Positions 1-8,659 of a stretch of DNA of 64,000 bases are shown here, piece after piece. Made by a program: the position numbers and the translations under genes. The notes beneath the pieces were generated by a model, which ran no database searches, was not told where the DNA came from, and worked only from the letters and a program-made list of their open reading frames with translations. Origin of the DNA: Cognataquiflexum aquatile (lineage in GTDB: Bacteria > Bacteroidota > Bacteroidia > Cytophagales > Cyclobacteriaceae); assembly GCF_003316845.1 (NCBI RefSeq), contig NZ_QMIK01000003.1, positions 62,001 through 126,000 on the forward strand, read 5' to 3'. Within the stretch, counting starts at the first letter, position 1. Each line of letters begins with the position of its first letter.

Positions 1-898
1 CCAGCCATTTATCCACCGTACACCTATCCTGACATCTGAAGCCATCAACCAAATCGCAGGTTGTGAGATTTATTTCAAATGTGAGAACTTCCAAAAAGTA
101 GGCGCTTTCAAAGCCCGTGGTGCGGCCAATGCAGTAATGAAACTGACTGAGGAGCAAAAGGTAAATGGCGTTGCCACCCACTCCAGCGGTAATCATGCCG
201 CAGCTTTGGCAAGGGCTGCGTCTGTGGCAGGGATCAAGTCCTACATTGTCATGCCTTCCAATGCACCCGAAATCAAGAAAAAAGCTGTAGCAGGCTATGG
301 GGGTGAAATCATAGAATGTGAACCTACATTGATTGCAAGAGAAACCACCCTGAAGGAAGTAGAGGCAAGAACAGGAGCGGTTTTTATACCTCCTTATGAC
401 TATTTGGATGTGATAGAAGGACAAGCGACATGTGCACTAGAAATGTGGGAAGAAGGGATTCCTTTTGATTCAGTGATGGCACCGGTAGGCGGCGGGGGAT
501 TGCTCAGCGGAACCGCGCTGACTTCAAAGTATATTTCCCCAAAAACAAACGTCATTGCCGGAGAACCTGAAGGCGCCGATGATGCTTCCCGCTCATTCAA
601 AGCAAAAGAACTGATTCCGATGATTGGTCCCAAAACCATTGCCGATGGCTTACTCACTTCCCTTGGAAAGATCAATTTTGAGATCATCATGGAATATGTC
701 GACGACATCATTACGGTCAGTGAAGCAGAAATCATCGAGGCGATGCGCCTTGTCTATGAAAGGATGAAAATCATCATTGAGCCAAGCTGTGCTGTTCCCT
801 TGGCTGCATTACTGAAAAACAAAGAAAGGTTCAAGGGTCAAAAAGTAGGGATTATCCTTTCGGGAGGAAATGTGGATTTGGGAAAATTACCATTTTAG
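1..898 (+). CDS. PLP-dependent threonine/serine dehydratase (5' partial)
   Basis: The gene enters from the left edge: the frame is open from base 2, so the first in-frame ATG at 137 is internal. The translation before it contains the PLP-lysine motif GAFKARGA, preceded by FKCENFQKVG, as in fold-type II PLP enzymes of the threonine ammonia-lyase/serine racemase group. Further on come the SSGNHAAALA loop and the glycine-rich phosphate-binding loop GGGGLLSG. The protein ends in SGGNVDLGKLPF with no ACT-like regulatory domain, which fits a catabolic threonine or serine dehydratase or a serine racemase rather than the isoleucine-pathway enzyme. Members deaminate L-threonine or L-serine to 2-oxo acids. 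Sequence alone does not separate dehydratase from racemase. It converges with the FKBP gene across a shared terminator. Confidence 0.9.
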   Translation, partial: QPFIHRTPILTSEAINQIAGCEIYFKCENFQKVGAFKARGAANAVMKLTEEQKVNGVATHSSGNHAAALARAASVAGIKSYIVMPSNAPEIKKKAVAGYGGEIIECEPTLIARETTLKEVEARTGAVFIPPYDYLDVIEGQATCALEMWEEGIPFDSVMAPVGGGGLLSGTALTSKYISPKTNVIAGEPEGADDASRSFKAKELIPMIGPKTIADGLLTSLGKINFEIIMEYVDDIITVSEAEIIEAMRLVYERMKIIIEPSCAVPLAALLKNKERFKGQKVGIILSGGNVDLGKLPF

Positions 899-920
899 AT
901 AGCCTAAAAGGCATAATTTT

Positions 921-963
921 CAAACGCCCATTTTTCAAAGAAAGATGGGCGTTTGGTTTTTTT
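921..963. terminator. Bidirectional intrinsic terminator
   Basis: CAAACGCCCAT at 921-931 pairs with ATGGGCGTTTG at 945-955, followed by a T run on the plus strand; an A/T-rich flank lies on the other side. It sits between the convergent dehydratase and FKBP genes. Confidence 0.75.
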
Positions 964-973
964 CTTACGATAA

Positions 974-1486
974 TCAATGTTGATGTCCACCCTCACCATG
1001 CACATGACCATGGTCGATCTCCTCAGGGGAAGCGTCCCTGACGGATACGATTTCTCCCTCAAAGTATAGATCCAACCCCGCCAATGGCGAATTGAAATCC
1101 ATGTGGACTCCTCTATAATCAATCTTGGTGATTTCTCCCCTTAGCTGATTTCCCTGATCATCCTGCATCGGAACAACCTGACCAACCCGTAGGGAATTCT
1201 TGGCTTTTTTACCGTCCTCCTTGAAGTTGGCCTTCGGAACGATCACTTTTTTGCTTTCATCATAATCACCATAGCCATGTTCGAAATCTATAAAAACCTC
1301 AAACTTATCCCCCGCTTCTTTGCCTTCAAAAGCAGCTTCCAAAGCCGGGAGTACGTGACCTGTGCCAAAAAGAAAATGAAAAGCCTGCTCTTTTTTTACA
1401 CTTTCAAAATGCTCCTTCCCGTTTTCCCCGTCGTCGACATGCAGCTCATAGCTGATGCTCACAACCTTGTTTTTCTCTATTTTCAT
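974..1486 (-). CDS. SlyD-like FKBP-type peptidyl-prolyl cis-trans isomerase
   Basis: A protein of about 170 residues when started at the ATG at 1486; a TTG six codons upstream (1504) is also in frame but less likely. The N-terminal half is an FKBP fold (YELHVDDGENGKEHFESV, then LFGTGHVLPALEAAFEG), interrupted by the insert-in-flap segment that marks SlyD proteins. The C-terminus is histidine-rich (HGHVHGEGGHQH), as in metal-binding SlyD tails. The family isomerises prolyl peptide bonds, acts as a cytoplasmic chaperone and can carry nickel. It is monocistronic and ends at the terminator shared with the dehydratase. Confidence 0.9.
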   Translation of the reverse strand: MKIEKNKVVSISYELHVDDGENGKEHFESVKKEQAFHFLFGTGHVLPALEAAFEGKEAGDKFEVFIDFEHGYGDYDESKKVIVPKANFKEDGKKAKNSLRVGQVVPMQDDQGNQLRGEITKIDYRGVHMDFNSPLAGLDLYFEGEIVSVRDASPEEIDHGHVHGEGGHQH

Positions 1487-1605
1487 GATATTGTTGGTTG
1501 ACAATTTTTTTCAAATTAAGCCAAAATTGAAGAAACGAGTTCAGCAAAAAGGGGAAATCATTGGATTTCATTTCTACCTTTATTGGGTTGTGAAAACTAG
1601 AGAAT

Positions 1606-2190
1606 ATGAAGTGGATAAGATTTTCAAATGAAAAAACCGATTTTCTAGTAAAGAACATCCTTAAAGGCTTTTTCTTTTTGGCAATTTTTGTTCTGATTTT
1701 TTATCTCCTGAGAAAAGGGACTACTGAAGAGGACCGTTTGCTTTGGTTTGGATCAATCTACAATAATCCATATTTGGTTTTGGCAGTTTATGTCGGATCA
1801 GAGATAATATTCGGTATCATCCCTCCCGAGATTTTTATGCTATGGTCGATGGAAACAGGTTATTTAGGGCCTTATTTTCTAAGTATAGGCACGCTTTCAC
1901 TGATCTCTTATGCGGCTGGATTTCTGAATTTTACGATTGGAAAGTTCCTCAAAGGAAAAGTCTCCTGGCTAAATGGAGATAACAAATACCTGAAGAAATA
2001 CCACAAGATGTTTGACCAATATGGCGGTTATCTGGTGATCGTGGCTTCCGTCACGCCGATACCATTTTCCGCCGTAGCATTGCTTGCTGGTGCAGGTGGA
2101 CTTGACAAAACAAAATACCTCCTCAACAGCCTTTTTAGAATCCTGAGGTATTTTGTCTATGCCTATATACTTTGGCAGATTGAGGTCTAA
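1606..2190 (+). CDS. DedA/VTT-family inner-membrane protein
   Basis: A 194-residue protein with several hydrophobic segments and the VTT (SNARE-associated/DedA) signatures EIIFGIIPPEIF near residue 65 and SVTPIPFSAVALLAGAGG near residue 150. Family members are polytopic membrane proteins implicated in lipid scrambling and membrane homeostasis; this one resembles the shorter YqaA-type branch. The ATG at 1606 is preceded by TACCTTTA (1575-1582), close to the Bacteroidota -7 consensus TAnnTTTG. It ends shortly before uvrA, which has its own -7-like element, so an operon is uncertain. The exact substrate is unknown. Confidence 0.85.
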   Translation: MKWIRFSNEKTDFLVKNILKGFFFLAIFVLIFYLLRKGTTEEDRLLWFGSIYNNPYLVLAVYVGSEIIFGIIPPEIFMLWSMETGYLGPYFLSIGTLSLISYAAGFLNFTIGKFLKGKVSWLNGDNKYLKKYHKMFDQYGGYLVIVASVTPIPFSAVALLAGAGGLDKTKYLLNSLFRILRYFVYAYILWQIEV

Positions 2191-2227
2191 ACTTTCCAAC
2201 AAATTACCTTTTGAGCTGTTGTTTGGG

Positions 2228-2235
2228 TAACTTTG
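2228..2235 (+). promoter_or_regulatory. Candidate -7 element for uvrA (TAACTTTG)
   Basis: TAACTTTG matches the Bacteroidota primary-sigma -7 consensus TAnnTTTG exactly. It lies five bases before the uvrA ATG at 2241, so a transcript from it would be leaderless or nearly so. No well-spaced -33 TTTG is obvious, which limits confidence. Confidence 0.45.
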
Positions 2236-2240
2236 CATTT

Positions 2241-5057
2241 ATGAGTGTAAGCACCGAATTTCAATCTCCTTCCATAGAAAACCTTGATCCCAAGGAATTC
2301 ATCATCATCAAAAACGCCAAGGTCAACAACCTCAAAAGTCTGAGCGTCGCCATTCCGAGAAATAAACTTGTGGTAATCACCGGACTTTCCGGTTCGGGAA
2401 AATCCTCCCTGGCATTTGACACACTCTTTGCCGAAGGCCAAAGAATGTATGTCGAAAGTCTGAGCTCTTATGCCCGTCAGTTTCTAGGAAGAATGGAAAA
2501 ACCGGATGTCGAATACATCAAAGGTGTCTCCCCGGCCATCGCCATCCAACAGAAAGCAAGTACCAAAAATCCCCGGTCTACTGTAGGGACGACCACCGAA
2601 ATATACGATTACCTCAAGCTTCTTTTTAGCAGAATAGGCAAGACCATCTCACCTGTAAGCGGGGATGAAGTCCGGCACCATACCGTCAGCGATGTGGTGG
2701 ACTTTATCCACACTTTCGAAGAAGGGGAGAAAGTGATGATCTCCTGTCCCCTGCAGCAGATGAATGGCAGGACGATGCTCAAAGAAATGGAACTGCTTCT
2801 TCAGAAAGGATTCACCCGTGTACTCGTAGATGGGGATGCCTATTTTGTGGAGGATTTGGTAGGAGCACCTACCCTTCCAAAAGGAAACTATCAGATTTTG
2901 ATCGACCGTATCTCCATCCAAAAGGAAGACGAGGACAATCAGTTCAGGATCGCGGATTCAGTACAGACGGCTTTTTATGAAGGCCATGGGGAATGTACTG
3001 TAACCATACCCGGAAAGGAAAAGAAAACGTTCACCGATCGTTTTGAGCTGGATGGGATGAGTTTTGAGCTCCCTTCAGTCAACTTTTTCAGCTTCAACAA
3101 TCCCTATGGTGCATGCAAAAGATGTGAAGGCTTTGGTTCTGTCCTCGGACTTGATCCGGATCTGATCATCCCTGACAAAAGTCTTTCTGTCTATGAAGGA
3201 GCAATCGCTCCATGGAGAGGCGAGAGTTCAGGCAAATGGTTGGAACCCTTGGTAAAAAAAGGAATCTATTTTGATTTTCCGATCCACCGAGCCTATGAAG
3301 ATTTGGATGAAGCGCAAAGAGAACTCATTTGGACAGGGAATTCCTACTTCCAAGGTCTCAATGACTTTTTTGCAGACTTGGAAACCAAAACACATAAAAT
3401 CCAGTACCGCGTCATGCTTTCCAGGTTCAGAGGCAAAACCACCTGTCCGGATTGTAGGGGGACAAGATTGAGAAAAGATGCTTCCTATGTCAAAATCAAT
3501 GGAAAGTCTATCACCGATATGGTGTTGCTGCCGATCGAGAAGGCCTTTGATTTTTTCAAGAATATTGAGTTTACGGAGGCAGAACATAAAGTTGCCAACC
3601 GCCTGCTCAAAGAAATCATCAACAGGTTGGAATACATTGACAAAGTAGGGTTGGGGTATCTGACATTAAACCGTCTCACTTCCTCACTTTCAGGTGGGGA
3701 ATACCAAAGAATCAAATTGGCGACATCATTGGGTTCGGCATTGGTTGGCTCGATGTATATCCTTGACGAACCAAGTATCGGCCTCCACCCAAGGGATACC
3801 GACAGGTTGATTGAGGTGTTGAAGGCCCTGAGGGATATGGGCAATACCGTGATCGTGGTGGAGCACGAGGAGAAAGTCATGAAAGCAGCGGATCAAATCA
3901 TCGATATCGGACCGGATGCAGGTGTTTTGGGTGGGGAGTTGGTTTTTCAGGGAGACCTGACAGAGCTGATGATCAAAGGAAATACCTATACCGCCCGCTA
4001 TTTAAAAGGCGAAGAAAAAATCCAAAATAAGGCCCAGAACCGAAAATTCAGGGATACGATTATCGTCAAAGGTGCAAGAGAAAACAACCTCAAAAACCTG
4101 ACTGTCAAATTCCCATTGAACACCCTGACCTGCGTCACTGGTGTCAGCGGATCAGGTAAATCCACCTTGATCAAAAAGGTTTTATATCCTGCTCTCGGAA
4201 AAACACTAGGCACCGTCATCGATGAAACAGGCAAGTTTGACAAATTGGATGGCAGTTATAAAAAGATTACCCAGATTGAATTTGTCGACCAAAATCCCAT
4301 CGGGAAATCCTCAAGGTCCAATCCAGTCACTTATGTTAAAGCCTACGATGCGATCAGAACTTTGTATTCCGACCAGACTTTGGCCAAGCAAAGAGGATAC
4401 AAACCGGCATTCTTTTCTTTCAATGTGGATGGTGGACGATGCGAAGCGTGTCAGGGCGAAGGAACTGTGACTGTCGAGATGCAGTTTATGGCGGACATTC
4501 ATCTGACATGCGAATCCTGCAAAGGAAAACGCTTTAAAAATGAAATCCTCGATATCAAATACCATGACAAAGACATCGCCGATGTTTTAGACATGACCAT
4601 CGATGAGGCTATGGAATTTTTCAAAGGAAAATCCCAAATCATCAACAAACTCCAACCGCTGCAGGAAGTTGGGTTGGGATATATAGGAATGGGACAATCT
4701 TCCAATACACTTTCCGGAGGTGAAGCCCAAAGGGTCAAACTCGCTTCTTTCCTTGGAAAAGGAGCCACCAAACCCGGAGACCATGTCTTGTTTATTTTTG
4801 ATGAACCGACGACGGGACTGCATTTTCACGACATCCGAAAGCTCCTCCATTCGATCAATGCCCTGATAGACCAAGGTCACTCGGTTATTATCATTGAGCA
4901 CAATACCGAAGTGATCAAAGCAGCCGATTGGGTGATCGATTTGGGACCTGAGGGTGGAGAAAAAGGGGGTTATGTGACTTTTGAGGGAACCCCGGAAGCC
5001 TTGATGGAAACAGAGGGAAATTACACAGGCAAATACCTGAGGGAGTCATTTATGTAA
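2241..5057 (+). CDS. uvrA: Excinuclease ABC subunit A
   Basis: Full-length UvrA of about 938 residues from the ATG at 2241; an in-frame TTG at 2211 would add ten unlikely residues and lies upstream of the -7-like element. It has the standard layout: first Walker A GLSGSGKSS near residue 48, first ABC signature LSGGEYQRIKLA, second Walker A GVSGSGKST, second signature LSGGEAQRVKLA and Walker B FDEPTTGLH. Zinc-binding CxxC modules are visible (CKRCEGFG, CPDCRG, CEACQGEG, CESCKGKR). UvrA scans DNA for bulky lesions and loads UvrB in nucleotide excision repair in the cytoplasm. It appears to be transcribed alone. All motifs are intact, so it should be functional. Confidence 0.98.
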   Translation: MSVSTEFQSPSIENLDPKEFIIIKNAKVNNLKSLSVAIPRNKLVVITGLSGSGKSSLAFDTLFAEGQRMYVESLSSYARQFLGRMEKPDVEYIKGVSPAIAIQQKASTKNPRSTVGTTTEIYDYLKLLFSRIGKTISPVSGDEVRHHTVSDVVDFIHTFEEGEKVMISCPLQQMNGRTMLKEMELLLQKGFTRVLVDGDAYFVEDLVGAPTLPKGNYQILIDRISIQKEDEDNQFRIADSVQTAFYEGHGECTVTIPGKEKKTFTDRFELDGMSFELPSVNFFSFNNPYGACKRCEGFGSVLGLDPDLIIPDKSLSVYEGAIAPWRGESSGKWLEPLVKKGIYFDFPIHRAYEDLDEAQRELIWTGNSYFQGLNDFFADLETKTHKIQYRVMLSRFRGKTTCPDCRGTRLRKDASYVKINGKSITDMVLLPIEKAFDFFKNIEFTEAEHKVANRLLKEIINRLEYIDKVGLGYLTLNRLTSSLSGGEYQRIKLATSLGSALVGSMYILDEPSIGLHPRDTDRLIEVLKALRDMGNTVIVVEHEEKVMKAADQIIDIGPDAGVLGGELVFQGDLTELMIKGNTYTARYLKGEEKIQNKAQNRKFRDTIIVKGARENNLKNLTVKFPLNTLTCVTGVSGSGKSTLIKKVLYPALGKTLGTVIDETGKFDKLDGSYKKITQIEFVDQNPIGKSSRSNPVTYVKAYDAIRTLYSDQTLAKQRGYKPAFFSFNVDGGRCEACQGEGTVTVEMQFMADIHLTCESCKGKRFKNEILDIKYHDKDIADVLDMTIDEAMEFFKGKSQIINKLQPLQEVGLGYIGMGQSSNTLSGGEAQRVKLASFLGKGATKPGDHVLFIFDEPTTGLHFHDIRKLLHSINALIDQGHSVIIIEHNTEVIKAADWVIDLGPEGGEKGGYVTFEGTPEALMETEGNYTGKYLRESFM

Positions 5058-5147
5058 ATTCTCAGATTTAATATAACAGTAATTTCTCCGTCATTCTGAA
5101 TTGTTAAAATTCGTGTTTACAGAAAATGTAATGATGATTGGTGTCGT

Positions 5148-5220
5148 GTCATCCTGAAGGAGGTACGACAGAAGGATCTCATTTAATTTTGGTGAGACCC
5201 TTCGCTTCACTCAGGGTGAC
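5148..5220. repeat. REP-like inverted repeat
   Basis: GTCATCCTGA at 5148 is mirrored by TCAGGGTGAC ending at 5220, with inner arms GAAGGATCTC (5171-5180) and GAGACCCTTC (5194-5203). This is the kind of dispersed hairpin repeat common in Bacteroidota intergenic DNA. It fills the gap between uvrA and the VOC gene, at the shared 3' end of the convergent pair, and may act as a transcript end. Confidence 0.6.
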
Positions 5221-5248
5221 GTACAATCATGCCAGAGTGACGGAAATG

Positions 5249-5671
5249 CTATTTAGCAAAGATCTGACTTTCGTCCTGAAAGGATTTGAACTCCAAAGCA
5301 TTACCGCAGGGATCCAAGAAAAACATGGTGGCCTGCTCGCCGACCTCTCCTTTGAACCTGATATAAGGTTCAATCACAAATTCGATCCCGTAGTCACGAA
5401 GCTTATCTGCCAATGAATGCCATTCTTCCCAAGGTAGGATTACCCCAAAATGTCTGACAGGCACATTTTTCCCATCTACTTCATTGGCTTTGGCCATTGA
5501 AAGCTCCTCAGGCTTGATATGGGCAGAAAGCTGATGCCCGAAGAAATTGAAATCTATCCACTTGTCGGTACTTCTGCCGATGTCACAGCCCAATAGATCT
5601 CCATAAAACTGACGCGTTTCCCCGATGTCTCTGATAGGAAATGCAAGGTGAAAAGGCTTGAATTGACCCAT
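5249..5671 (-). CDS. VOC-family (glyoxalase/dioxygenase fold) protein
   Basis: A 140-residue protein with the two-module VOC layout: [23 protein letters not shown] at the N-terminus and [14 protein letters not shown] in the second half, ending with [15 protein letters not shown]. Histidines at the start of each module and the final Glu in NALEFK are the usual metal ligands of the superfamily, which includes glyoxalase I, ring-cleaving dioxygenases and antibiotic-binding proteins. The substrate cannot be predicted. It is divergent from the patatin gene, with about 65 bp between starts, and converges on uvrA. Confidence 0.85.
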   Translation of the reverse strand: MGQFKPFHLAFPIRDIGETRQFYGDLLGCDIGRSTDKWIDFNFFGHQLSAHIKPEELSMAKANEVDGKNVPVRHFGVILPWEEWHSLADKLRDYGIEFVIEPYIRFKGEVGEQATMFFLDPCGNALEFKSFQDESQIFAK

Positions 5672-5735
5672 AATTGCTTAATTTCGTTTTTCGAAATAGA
5701 AAAGTAGCATTCATTTTTCATAATTAATTTAAACC

Positions 5736-6644
5736 ATGAGCAAAAAAACAGTTTCATTGGTACTTTCAAGTGGTGGAGCAAGGGGAATGGCACATATCGG
5801 TGTCATAGAGGCGCTTGAAGAATCAGGATATGAGATTGTATCAATTGCGGGCTGCTCTGCCGGGGCCCTGATCGGAGGCATGTATGCAAGTGGCAACTTG
5901 CCCAAATTCAAGGATTGGATCTGTAATCTGGACAGGATCGATGTTTTTTCCCTGATGGACTTTACTATTTCAAGCAAGGGATTTATCAAAGGGGTAAAGG
6001 TTTTCGGAGCTTTACAAAAAATCATTGAAGACTATCAAATTGAGGATTTGAATATACCCTTTGTCTGTAATGCCGTGGAGATTCCCGCTGGCAAAGAACA
6101 CATTTTCAGAAAAGGAAGTCTTTATTCCGCTATCCGAGCCTCTGCCTCGATTCCGACGGTATTTACTCCTTCCAAAATCCATGGCAAAGAATTCATTGAC
6201 GGCAGTATCCTGAATCCTATTCCCTTGAACCTTATTCCCAAAGATAAAATTGCTGATCTGGTTTTTGCGGTTGACCTGAACGGACCCAAAACTGCTTTTG
6301 TAGAAAACTTGAAGGAAAAGGAGAAAAAAGAAAGTGATTCTACTAAAGTTAAGCTGCCCAATTGGCTTACAGAATACAGGCAGAAGTTTTCTGCCTATTT
6401 TTCCTCTAATGAGAAAGAGGAAAAACTAAAGGGAATGAGTTCCTTGGACCTGCTCAATTATTCCTTTGACATGCTTCAGGACAGGCTTTCCGAGTTGGTT
6501 CTCGAAAAATATCAAGTTGATATCATTGTGGAGATTTCAAGAATCCAGGCAGGAACTTTGGAATTTCATAGAGCTGCCGAATTGATTGAAATCGGCAGGC
6601 AAAAAGCCCTGGCTGCCATAAATAAATACGAAAATGGACATTAA
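5736..6644 (+). CDS. Patatin-like phospholipase (RssA-type)
   Basis: A 302-residue single-domain patatin. The oxyanion loop SSGGARGMAHIG is at residues 11-22, the nucleophile elbow GCSAG near residue 40 and the second member of the Ser-Asp dyad in IDGSILNPIP near residue 155 (DGS in place of the commoner DGG). Patatins are acyl hydrolases of membrane lipids. No signal peptide is seen, so it is probably cytoplasmic or peripheral to the inner membrane. Its last codons overlap the methyltransferase start by 11 bp, suggesting translational coupling. Confidence 0.88.
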   Translation: MSKKTVSLVLSSGGARGMAHIGVIEALEESGYEIVSIAGCSAGALIGGMYASGNLPKFKDWICNLDRIDVFSLMDFTISSKGFIKGVKVFGALQKIIEDYQIEDLNIPFVCNAVEIPAGKEHIFRKGSLYSAIRASASIPTVFTPSKIHGKEFIDGSILNPIPLNLIPKDKIADLVFAVDLNGPKTAFVENLKEKEKKESDSTKVKLPNWLTEYRQKFSAYFSSNEKEEKLKGMSSLDLLNYSFDMLQDRLSELVLEKYQVDIIVEISRIQAGTLEFHRAAELIEIGRQKALAAINKYENGH

Positions 6645-7251
6645 ATCCCTCAATCAATTATTAGGCAATATTGATATCTACCTCCTGGACCAGATTCTCA
6701 AAGGGAGATTTACCAAGGAAATGAAAATCCTTGATGCCGGTTGCGGAGAGGGGAGAAACACGGTCTATTTTCTGCATGAAGGCTACCAAATATTCGGGGC
6801 CGACAGCAATCCCATCGCCATTCAGATGGCGAGGATTTATGCACAGACCATCCAAAAAGAGTATGACGTTTACCGCTTTCAGACTTCATTGATTGAAAAA
6901 CTACCCTTTCATCAGGGAGCTTTCGATGCGGTTATCAGCTCAGCCGTTTTACACTTTGCCACAAGTGAAACCCACTTTTTGAAAATGATGGAGGAGATGA
7001 TGCGGGTCCTGAAACCCGGAGGAATCTTTTTCTTAAGAATGACGACTAGCCAAGGAGAAATGCAGGAAAAATCTCCACATCTTGGTGATGGCGTTTATTT
7101 GTTGCCTGATGGATCAGAGCGGTTTCTGTTGACTGATTCATTGGAAAAAGAGATTGTTTCGAAATACAGATTCAAATACCTCGAGCCGGCAAAAAGCGTC
7201 CTTGTGCATGGACAAAGAGCAATGGGGGTTTTTGTCTGGGAAAAAGGGTGA
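6634..7251 (+). CDS. Class I SAM-dependent methyltransferase
   Basis: A 205-residue Rossmann methyltransferase. Motif I ILDAGCGEGRNT is near residue 32, the acidic ribose-binding residue is in FGADSN, and the post-motif II/III region reads FDAVISSAVLHF followed by MRVLKPGGIFFLRM. The layout resembles TehB/UbiE-type small-molecule methyltransferases. The substrate is unknown. The start at 6634 lies inside the 3' end of the patatin gene, so the two are probably co-translated; a shared lipid-related role is only inference. Confidence 0.85.
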   Translation: MDIKSLNQLLGNIDIYLLDQILKGRFTKEMKILDAGCGEGRNTVYFLHEGYQIFGADSNPIAIQMARIYAQTIQKEYDVYRFQTSLIEKLPFHQGAFDAVISSAVLHFATSETHFLKMMEEMMRVLKPGGIFFLRMTTSQGEMQEKSPHLGDGVYLLPDGSERFLLTDSLEKEIVSKYRFKYLEPAKSVLVHGQRAMGVFVWEKG

Positions 7252-7376
7252 TCAGGTTTTGTTTTTTTAATCTGCTGATTTTCATATATTTATTTATTTA
7301 TTATTCTTTTTGGCTTTAGCCGATCAAATTGAATAGAGTTTGTGTAATAACAAAAGTCCCGACATTTTATAATTCT

Positions 7377-7844
7377 ATGAAAACAGTACTTCTACACAGA
7401 TCTTTAGCCTTACTTTCCCTAGGGCTATTTTTTGGAATTTCAGGTTGCAAAATCACACTTGTGCCAAGTTATGATGCACAGCTCAAAGAACAGATTGAAA
7501 GTACTTCCAAAGAGATTGACAGATTTTATTTGACCATGATGGACCTTCATGACAACAAGGATGGTGGACGGGCATATGAAAAGTTCCGGGAGGGATATAT
7601 CAATATCGAGGTGGAGCTGATTTCTCTACTTAATAAAAATAAAGTCAAACCCCTCAATACCCATTCCACACGCATCTGTGAAATCACTTTACAGATCTGG
7701 CGAAAATACAAACAGGAACACAAGGAAGACGATGCCATCCCCGATGGCCTGATCAAATTAAACATGCTGGCTATGAATGACCTCATGTATGCCATGCTGA
7801 TTGCCGAAAAAGGAAAAGCAATAGCTGATAATCCACCAAATTAA
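7377..7844 (+). CDS. Putative lipoprotein, unknown function
   Basis: About 155 residues from the ATG at 7377; a TTG at 7329 would place 16 residues in front of the signal peptide and is less likely. The signal peptide MKTVLLHRSLALLSLGLF is followed by the lipobox-like ISGC with the lipidated Cys near residue 24. The mature part is helical and charged, with no recognised domain. It is followed after 10 bp by another small helical protein, so the two probably form a bicistron. Confidence 0.65.
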   Translation: MKTVLLHRSLALLSLGLFFGISGCKITLVPSYDAQLKEQIESTSKEIDRFYLTMMDLHDNKDGGRAYEKFREGYINIEVELISLLNKNKVKPLNTHSTRICEITLQIWRKYKQEHKEDDAIPDGLIKLNMLAMNDLMYAMLIAEKGKAIADNPPN

Positions 7845-7854
7845 CCCTATCAAT

Positions 7855-8181
7855 ATGAACTTTGATATCAATGAAGTCCTTTTTCTGATGACAGATGCCA
7901 TCAAACAGAATGTTGCTGAAAATTGGGAAGAAGTAAAACAGCCAACAAATGCTTTTCTAGCCCGCCGCAAGGAGCGACTTGAATTATTGGCAGATCTATT
8001 GATCAAAAAGGAGATTTCCCAAGCTAGGTTTGAATCCAGAATGGAAGATGAGAAACTAATTGCGGAGGCCCAATTGCATGCAATAGCAGTAATTTCAAAA
8101 GCCATCGCTCAAAAAGCGGCCAATGCTGCCATAGACATTTTTCAAAAGGCGGTGATGGCGGCAGTCAATGTGGCGATTTAA
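7855..8181 (+). CDS. Small helical protein, unknown function
   Basis: A 108-residue protein, alanine- and lysine-rich with heptad-like patterning (ISQARFESRMEDEKLIAEAQ, then KAIAQKAANAAIDIFQKAV), so largely alpha-helical and possibly coiled coil. It lacks a signal peptide although its partner upstream appears to be a lipoprotein. The start at 7855 is ten bases after the upstream stop. No family is recognised. Confidence 0.6.
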   Translation: MNFDINEVLFLMTDAIKQNVAENWEEVKQPTNAFLARRKERLELLADLLIKKEISQARFESRMEDEKLIAEAQLHAIAVISKAIAQKAANAAIDIFQKAVMAAVNVAI

Positions 8182-8315
8182 TAACCACAGCCACACAGAA
8201 ACTTTTTCGTGACTTAATAACTGGGCCATTTCAAGATTTTCTCCGAAATGCCGAGAGATATCAAAACAGAACTTTGAAATCCCAAAATCATTCCTGATTT
8301 TAGCAGCCTCAAATC

Positions 8316-8362
8316 GGGATCTTAGCTCATCCCGATAGCCATCGGGAGGTTTGAAGCGCTGA
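8316..8362 (+). pseudogene. 5' half of a tRNA, D-loop interrupted by a palindrome
   Basis: GGGATCTTAGCTCA at 8316-8329 is identical to the first 14 bases of the intact tRNA-Val just downstream. The next bases are the 18-bp near-palindrome TCCCGATAGCCATCGGGA (8330-8347), then GGTTTGAAGCGCTGA, which resumes the tRNA D-loop and D-stem with small changes. The palindrome stands where GTT is in the intact D-loop. No anticodon arm follows. Confidence 0.7.
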
Positions 8363-8377
8363 TTATATTTATTTTAT

Positions 8378-8452
8378 GGGATCTTAGCTCAGTTGGTTTA
8401 GAGCGCTGCTTTGACAGAGCAGAGGTCATGGGTTCGAATCCCTTAGGTCCCA
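8378..8452 (+). tRNA. tRNA-Val (GAC)
   Basis: A 75-nt cloverleaf: acceptor GGGATCT pairs with AGGTCCC, D-stem GCTC/GAGC, anticodon stem CTGCT/AGCAG with loop TTGACAG (anticodon GAC at 8413-8415), T-loop TTCGAAT, discriminator A. The T-stem ATGGG/CCCTT has one T-T mismatch at its second pair. CCA is not encoded. It is flanked on both sides by broken tRNA halves. Confidence 0.93.
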
Positions 8453-8464
8453 CAATCTTTTTCT

Positions 8465-8512
8465 GAGGTCGTGGGTTCGTCCCGATAGCTATCGCGGACC
8501 CTTGGGTCCTAC
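8465..8512 (+). pseudogene. 3' half of a tRNA, T-loop interrupted by the same palindrome
   Basis: GAGGTCGTGGGTTCG (8465-8479) copies the variable loop, T-stem and first half of the T-loop of the intact tRNA-Val. It is followed by TCCCGATAGCTATCGCGGA (8480-8498) and then CCCTTGGGTCCTAC, which matches the rest of the T-arm and acceptor strand. The palindrome is the same family as in the 5' half and at 50.6 kb. Confidence 0.65.
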
Positions 8513-8659
8513 TTTTTAAAATTTAGATATTAGAGCCTAGAGCCAAGCTCTCCTTCATTTTCACCGACAATCCCCAATCTTAAATCCTTCAGTCCATTTC
8601 CTTTGCAGGGTTTTGTAATTCCCCTTATCTTACCGCCCATTTCATTCAAATATTCCTTT

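Noticed and set aside
400-735. Minus-strand frame over the dehydratase gene
   Set aside because: Shadow of a clear PLP-enzyme frame; no start context or family pattern.
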